A stretch of 64,000 nt of DNA from Mayfieldus sp963772265 (GTDB taxonomy: Bacteria > Actinomycetota > Thermoleophilia > Solirubrobacterales > 70-9): the NCBI GenBank assembly GCA_963772265.1, contig CAVYWS010000003.1, positions 186,001 to 250,000 on the forward strand, in the 5' to 3' direction. Below, piece after piece: positions 61,202 to 64,000 of the stretch. How positions within the stretch are numbered: the first letter of the stretch is position 1; each line of letters begins with the position of its first letter. A program made the translations under genes and the position numbers. Under the pieces are notes generated by a model. The model made no database searches. It was not told the DNA's origin and saw only the letters and a program-made list of their open reading frames with translations.

Positions 61202-62049
61202 CAGCCCTTGCCCTTCCGCTTGCCGCGCCGGCGCGGCCGCACGATGTAGCGGCTCGACGCCTTGCCCTTCTTGCGCGTGCGGTAGCCGAGCGTCGGCTTG
61301 CCCCAGGGGGTCACCGGATGGCCACCGGGGGTGTGGTGGGCCTCGCCGCCGCCGTGCGGATGGTCGACGGGGTTCATCGCCACGCCGCGGGTCTGCGGCC
61401 GGCGGCCCTTGTGGCGGCTGCGCCCGGCCTTGCCCAGCTTGATGTTCTGATGCTCGGGGTTCGACAGCGCCCCCACCGTGGCCCGGCATTCGGCGCGCAC
61501 CATGCGCACCTCCGAGGAGGGCAGGCGCAGGCTGACCATCGGGCCCTCCTTGGCGACCACCTGGATCGCGGTGCCGGCTGCGCGCCCGAGCCGTCCGCCC
61601 TGCTCGGGCTGAAGCTCGACGTTGTGGACGACCGTGCCGGTCGGGATCTCGCGCAGGGGCATCGAGTTGCCGGGCCTGATGTCGGCGCCCGATCCGGAGC
61701 TGACCTCGTCCCCCACCCCGAGCTGCTGCGGCGCCAGGATGTAGCTCTTGGCCCCGTCCGCATAGTTCAGCAGCGCGATGTAGCAGCTGCGGTTGGGGTC
61801 GTATTCGATCGCGGCCACCTTCGCCGGGACACCGTCCTTGCGGCGCTTGAAGTCGATCCGCCGGTAGCGGCGCTTGGCGCCGCCGCCGCGATGGCGGCTG
61901 GTGACGCGGCCCTTCGAGTTGCGCCCGCCGGACTTGCGAGCGCCCTCGGTGAGGGTCTTCTCGGGCTCGGTGCGGGTGAGCTGCTCGCGCAGCGGATAGG
62001 TCGCGAAGCGGCGCCCGGGGCTGGTCGGCTTTGTCCTTCGGTTCGCCAT
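61201..62049 (-). CDS. rplB: 50S ribosomal protein uL2
   Basis: 282 residues. GRNSKGRVTSRHRGGGAKRR, YRRIDFKRRKDGVPAKVAAI, and the C-terminal peptidyl-transferase-region loop MNPVDHPHGGGEAHHTPGG. Essential 23S rRNA binder. Confidence 0.98.
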   Translation of the reverse strand: MANRRTKPTSPGRRFATYPLREQLTRTEPEKTLTEGARKSGGRNSKGRVTSRHRGGGAKRRYRRIDFKRRKDGVPAKVAAIEYDPNRSCYIALLNYADGAKSYILAPQQLGVGDEVSSGSGADIRPGNSMPLREIPTGTVVHNVELQPEQGGRLGRAAGTAIQVVAKEGPMVSLRLPSSEVRMVRAECRATVGALSNPEHQNIKLGKAGRSRHKGRRPQTRGVAMNPVDHPHGGGEAHHTPGGHPVTPWGKPTLGYRTRKKGKASSRYIVRPRRRGKRKGKG

Positions 62050-62053
62050 CTGC

Positions 62054-62353
62054 CTAGCCCTCCGCCGCCGCGCCCTCGAACAGCTCGATCCGCTCGCCGG
62101 GGGCGAGCTGGACGACCGCCTTCTTCCAGCCCCGGCTGTGGCCCTGGTGCAGGCCTCGCCGCTTCGGCTTCGGGCGCACCTTGGCGGTGCGCACGGTCGT
62201 CACGTGAACTCCGAAGGCGTCCTCGACCGCGTGAGCGATCTGGGTCTTGTTGGAGCGCTCGTGGACCCGGAAGGTGTACTTGCCCTCGCCGATCAGGGCG
62301 TAGCTCTTCTCGGAGATGACCGGGCGGATGAGCACGGTGCGCGAATCCATCAC
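62054..62353 (-). CDS. rplW: 50S ribosomal protein uL23
   Basis: 99 residues: RPVISEKSYALIGEGKYTFR, KTQIAHAVEDAFGVHVTTVR. Docking site for trigger factor and SRP at the tunnel exit. The start overlaps the rplD stop (62350) by four bases. Confidence 0.96.
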   Translation of the reverse strand: MMDSRTVLIRPVISEKSYALIGEGKYTFRVHERSNKTQIAHAVEDAFGVHVTTVRTAKVRPKPKRRGLHQGHSRGWKKAVVQLAPGERIELFEGAAAEG

Positions 62354-63078
62354 TCACCGTCCCCTTCGTCGGCCGCCTTCGCCTCGGCCGGCTCGTCCGC
62401 GACAGCCTTGGCCCCGGCCGGCTTCGCCTTGGTCGCCCCACCTGCGCTGCCGCTCGGGCGCGGCTTGTCGGTCGCTCGCTGCTGGAGGACCTCGAGGGCC
62501 TTCTCGGAGACGACCAGCGAGGCGGCGCCGATCAGGTCGGCGACACCGACGCCGGTAGCCTCGGCGACTTCGACCCGGGCGATGTTGCGGAAGCTGCGCG
62601 CGGCACCGGTCTCCTCCTGCTCGAGGACGACCAGGGTCGGCCGCTCGGCGCCCCATTTCTGCAGCGCCTCGGCCGCCTGCTTGGTCGAAGGCGACTCGTA
62701 GGCGGAGGCGTCGAGCAGGGCGACGCTGTCGCGCTCGGCGTGCACCGAGAGGGCCGCGCGCAGGGCGCGGCGGCGGGCCTTGCGGTTGATCTTGAAGGTG
62801 TAGCGGCGCGGCTTCGGCCCGAAGGCGACGCCGCCGCCGGTGCGGTTGGGGACGCTCAGCGCCCCGACCCGGGCGCGGCCGGTGCCCTTCTGGCGCCAGG
62901 CCTTGGCGGTTGTCATCGAGACCTCGCCGCGGCGCAGCGTCGACGCGGTTCCGCGCCGGCGGGCGGCGAGATCGGCCCGCGCGGCGTCGTGGACCAGGGA
63001 GTGGTGAAAGTCCTCGCCGAAAAGGGCCGCCGGGAGGTCGGACTTGGTCGTCTTGCCGAGCACGGTTGCCTTACTCAT
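62350..63078 (-). CDS. rplD: 50S ribosomal protein uL4
   Basis: 242 residues. The tunnel loop AWRQKGTGRARVGALSVPNR and GGGVAFGPKPRRYTFKINRK are diagnostic; the C-terminal tail is Ala/Glu/Lys-rich beyond the core. In several bacteria uL4 represses its own S10 operon. Overlaps rplC by 8 bases. Confidence 0.96.
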   Translation of the reverse strand: MSKATVLGKTTKSDLPAALFGEDFHHSLVHDAARADLAARRRGTASTLRRGEVSMTTAKAWRQKGTGRARVGALSVPNRTGGGVAFGPKPRRYTFKINRKARRRALRAALSVHAERDSVALLDASAYESPSTKQAAEALQKWGAERPTLVVLEQEETGAARSFRNIARVEVAEATGVGVADLIGAASLVVSEKALEVLQQRATDKPRPSGSAGGATKAKPAGAKAVADEPAEAKAADEGDGE

Positions 63079-63703
63079 CGCTGCGAACCTCGACGACGCC
63101 GTTGCGCGAGCCCGGCACCGAGCCCTTGATCAGCAGCAGGTTGCGCTCGGCGTCGATGTCGACCACCTCGAGGCCGAGCTGGGTGACGCGGCCGCCCCCG
63201 AGGCGTCCCGGCATCCGGGTGCCCTTGAAGACCCGGGCGGGGTCGGCGCTGGCGCCGATCGAGCCCGGCGCCCTGACGTTGTGGGATCCGTGGCTGACCG
63301 GGCCGCGGTGGAAGTTGTGGCGGCGGATCGTTCCCGCGAAGCCCTTGCCGATCCCGGTGCCTGCGACCTTCACCTTCTGTCCCGGCTCGAACGACTCGAC
63401 CGTGACCGTGTCGCCGATCTTCGGGCCCTCCTCGCCGCCGATGTCGGTGTCGCGAAACTCGATCAGCCTGCGCTGCCTGCCGGCGCCGGCCTTCTTCAGG
63501 TGCCCGAGCTCTGCCTTGGTCAGCTTTCCCTCCGCCGCCTCGTCAAAGGCGAGCTGCACGGCCGAGTAGCCGTCGCGCTCGGGGTCGCGGATCGCCGTCA
63601 CCGGACAGGGGCCGGCCTCGACCACGGTCACCGGGACGACCGTTCCGTCCTCGGTAAAGACCTGGGTCATTCCGAGCTTTCGTCCGATGATCGCGGGCAT
63701 CAC
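63071..63703 (-). CDS. rplC: 50S ribosomal protein uL3
   Basis: About 209-210 residues. IIGRKLGMTQVFTEDGTVVP, GKGFAGTIRRHNFHRGPVSH, PGSIGASADPARVFKGTRMP and GRLGGGRVTQLGLEVVDI. The start is GTG 63703 or the adjacent ATG 63700, which touches the rpsJ stop. Assembly initiator of the 50S subunit. Confidence 0.97.
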   Translation of the reverse strand: MMPAIIGRKLGMTQVFTEDGTVVPVTVVEAGPCPVTAIRDPERDGYSAVQLAFDEAAEGKLTKAELGHLKKAGAGRQRRLIEFRDTDIGGEEGPKIGDTVTVESFEPGQKVKVAGTGIGKGFAGTIRRHNFHRGPVSHGSHNVRAPGSIGASADPARVFKGTRMPGRLGGGRVTQLGLEVVDIDAERNLLLIKGSVPGSRNGVVEVRSDE

Positions 63704-64000
63704 AACCGGATCTCGATGTCGACCCCGGCCGGCAGGGCGTCGAGGCGCTGCAGCGAATCCACGGTCTTCGGCGTCGGCTGATGGATGTCGATCAGCCGCT
63801 TGTGAGTGCGGATCTCGAAGTGCTCGCGCGAGTCCTTGTCCTTGAACGGTGAGCGGATTACGCAGTAGACGTTCTTCTCGGTCGGCAGGGGAACCGGTCC
63901 GGAGACCGTGGCGCCTGTGCGCTCGGCGGTCTCGACGATTTCGCGCGCAGCGCGGTCTATGGCGTCGTGGTCGTACGCCTTGAGCCTGATGCGGATCTTC
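63700..64000 (-). CDS. rpsJ: 30S ribosomal protein uS10, nearly complete
   Basis: Runs off the right edge; only the first few N-terminal residues are missing. The visible part begins KIRIRLKAYDHDAIDRAARE and contains VSGPVPLPTEKNVYCVIRSP and FEIRTHKRLIDIHQPTPKTV, characteristic of uS10. First gene of the S10 operon; the leader and promoter lie outside the window. Confidence 0.97.
   Translation of the reverse strand, partial: KIRIRLKAYDHDAIDRAAREIVETAERTGATVSGPVPLPTEKNVYCVIRSPFKDKDSREHFEIRTHKRLIDIHQPTPKTVDSLQRLDALPAGVDIEIRL

Noticed and set aside
1..64000. CRISPR arrays, insertion sequences, prophage genes or a replication origin
   Set aside because: No regularly spaced repeats, transposase, integrase, phage structural genes or DnaA-box clusters were seen.

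Overview
The window is about 64 kb of very GC-rich bacterial DNA. GTG and TTG starts are frequent, and many neighbouring genes overlap by 1 to 4 bases. The protein families (UdgX-type uracil-DNA glycosylase, actinobacterial SigB/SigF partner-switching genes, bcc-type QcrCAB, MCE/MlaD, zinc forms of uS4, uS14 and bL36) point to Actinobacteria. A deep lineage such as class Thermoleophilia (Solirubrobacterales or relatives) fits best, but that is inference. No plasmid, phage, IS element or CRISPR signature was seen.

Layout. 1-8.3 kb: envelope and secreted functions: partial MCE protein, LemA, a lipoprotein, two tandem secreted beta-helix paralogues, a GMC oxidoreductase, a cupredoxin and Fe/Mn superoxide dismutase. 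8.3-16.2 kb: a general-stress block with two small divergent membrane proteins, a DUF72 protein, UdgX and a partner-switching set (sigma factor, anti-sigma kinase, SpoIIE-type phosphatase, STAS anti-anti-sigma), then a DJ-1/PfpI protein. 16.3-22.8 kb: a respiratory operon ctaC-ctaD-(membrane protein)-ctaG-qcrC-qcrA-qcrB without ctaE. 23-33 kb: GH15 and SDR genes, a VKOR-like protein, and a coupled operon of pyruvate oxidase, enolase-superfamily enzyme, FAD/Fe-S lactate-type dehydrogenase and zinc ribbon. 33-45 kb: tRNA-Pro, DsbA-like protein, Nif3, acyl-CoA synthetase, patatin, PBP4, CDP-alcohol transferase, ligA, surE, truA. 44.7-64 kb: the S10-spc-alpha ribosomal protein superoperon (rpsJ to rplQ) on the minus strand, with secY, adk, map and rpoA. 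It is interrupted by a penicillin-acylase gene that has its own control signals, at the place where infA is usually found.

Main observations. (1) Three gaps inside the ribosomal superoperon carry copies of one roughly 90-113 nt structured element. Two stems change sequence between copies yet stay complementary, and the internal-loop sequences are conserved. It may be an undescribed RNA motif or a mobile hairpin. (2) A GTNT-N15/16-GGGTA(G/T/A) promoter-like motif lies before the sigma factor and six other transcription units, suggesting the local SigB/F regulon. (3) Ribosomal proteins uS17, uL5, uL22 and uS5 carry unusual charged low-complexity extensions. (4) At least eleven genes, including the housekeeping gene map, are broken by single-base frameshifts, most likely errors in a draft assembly. 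Where a gene is frameshifted, the coordinates given span the whole intended gene.
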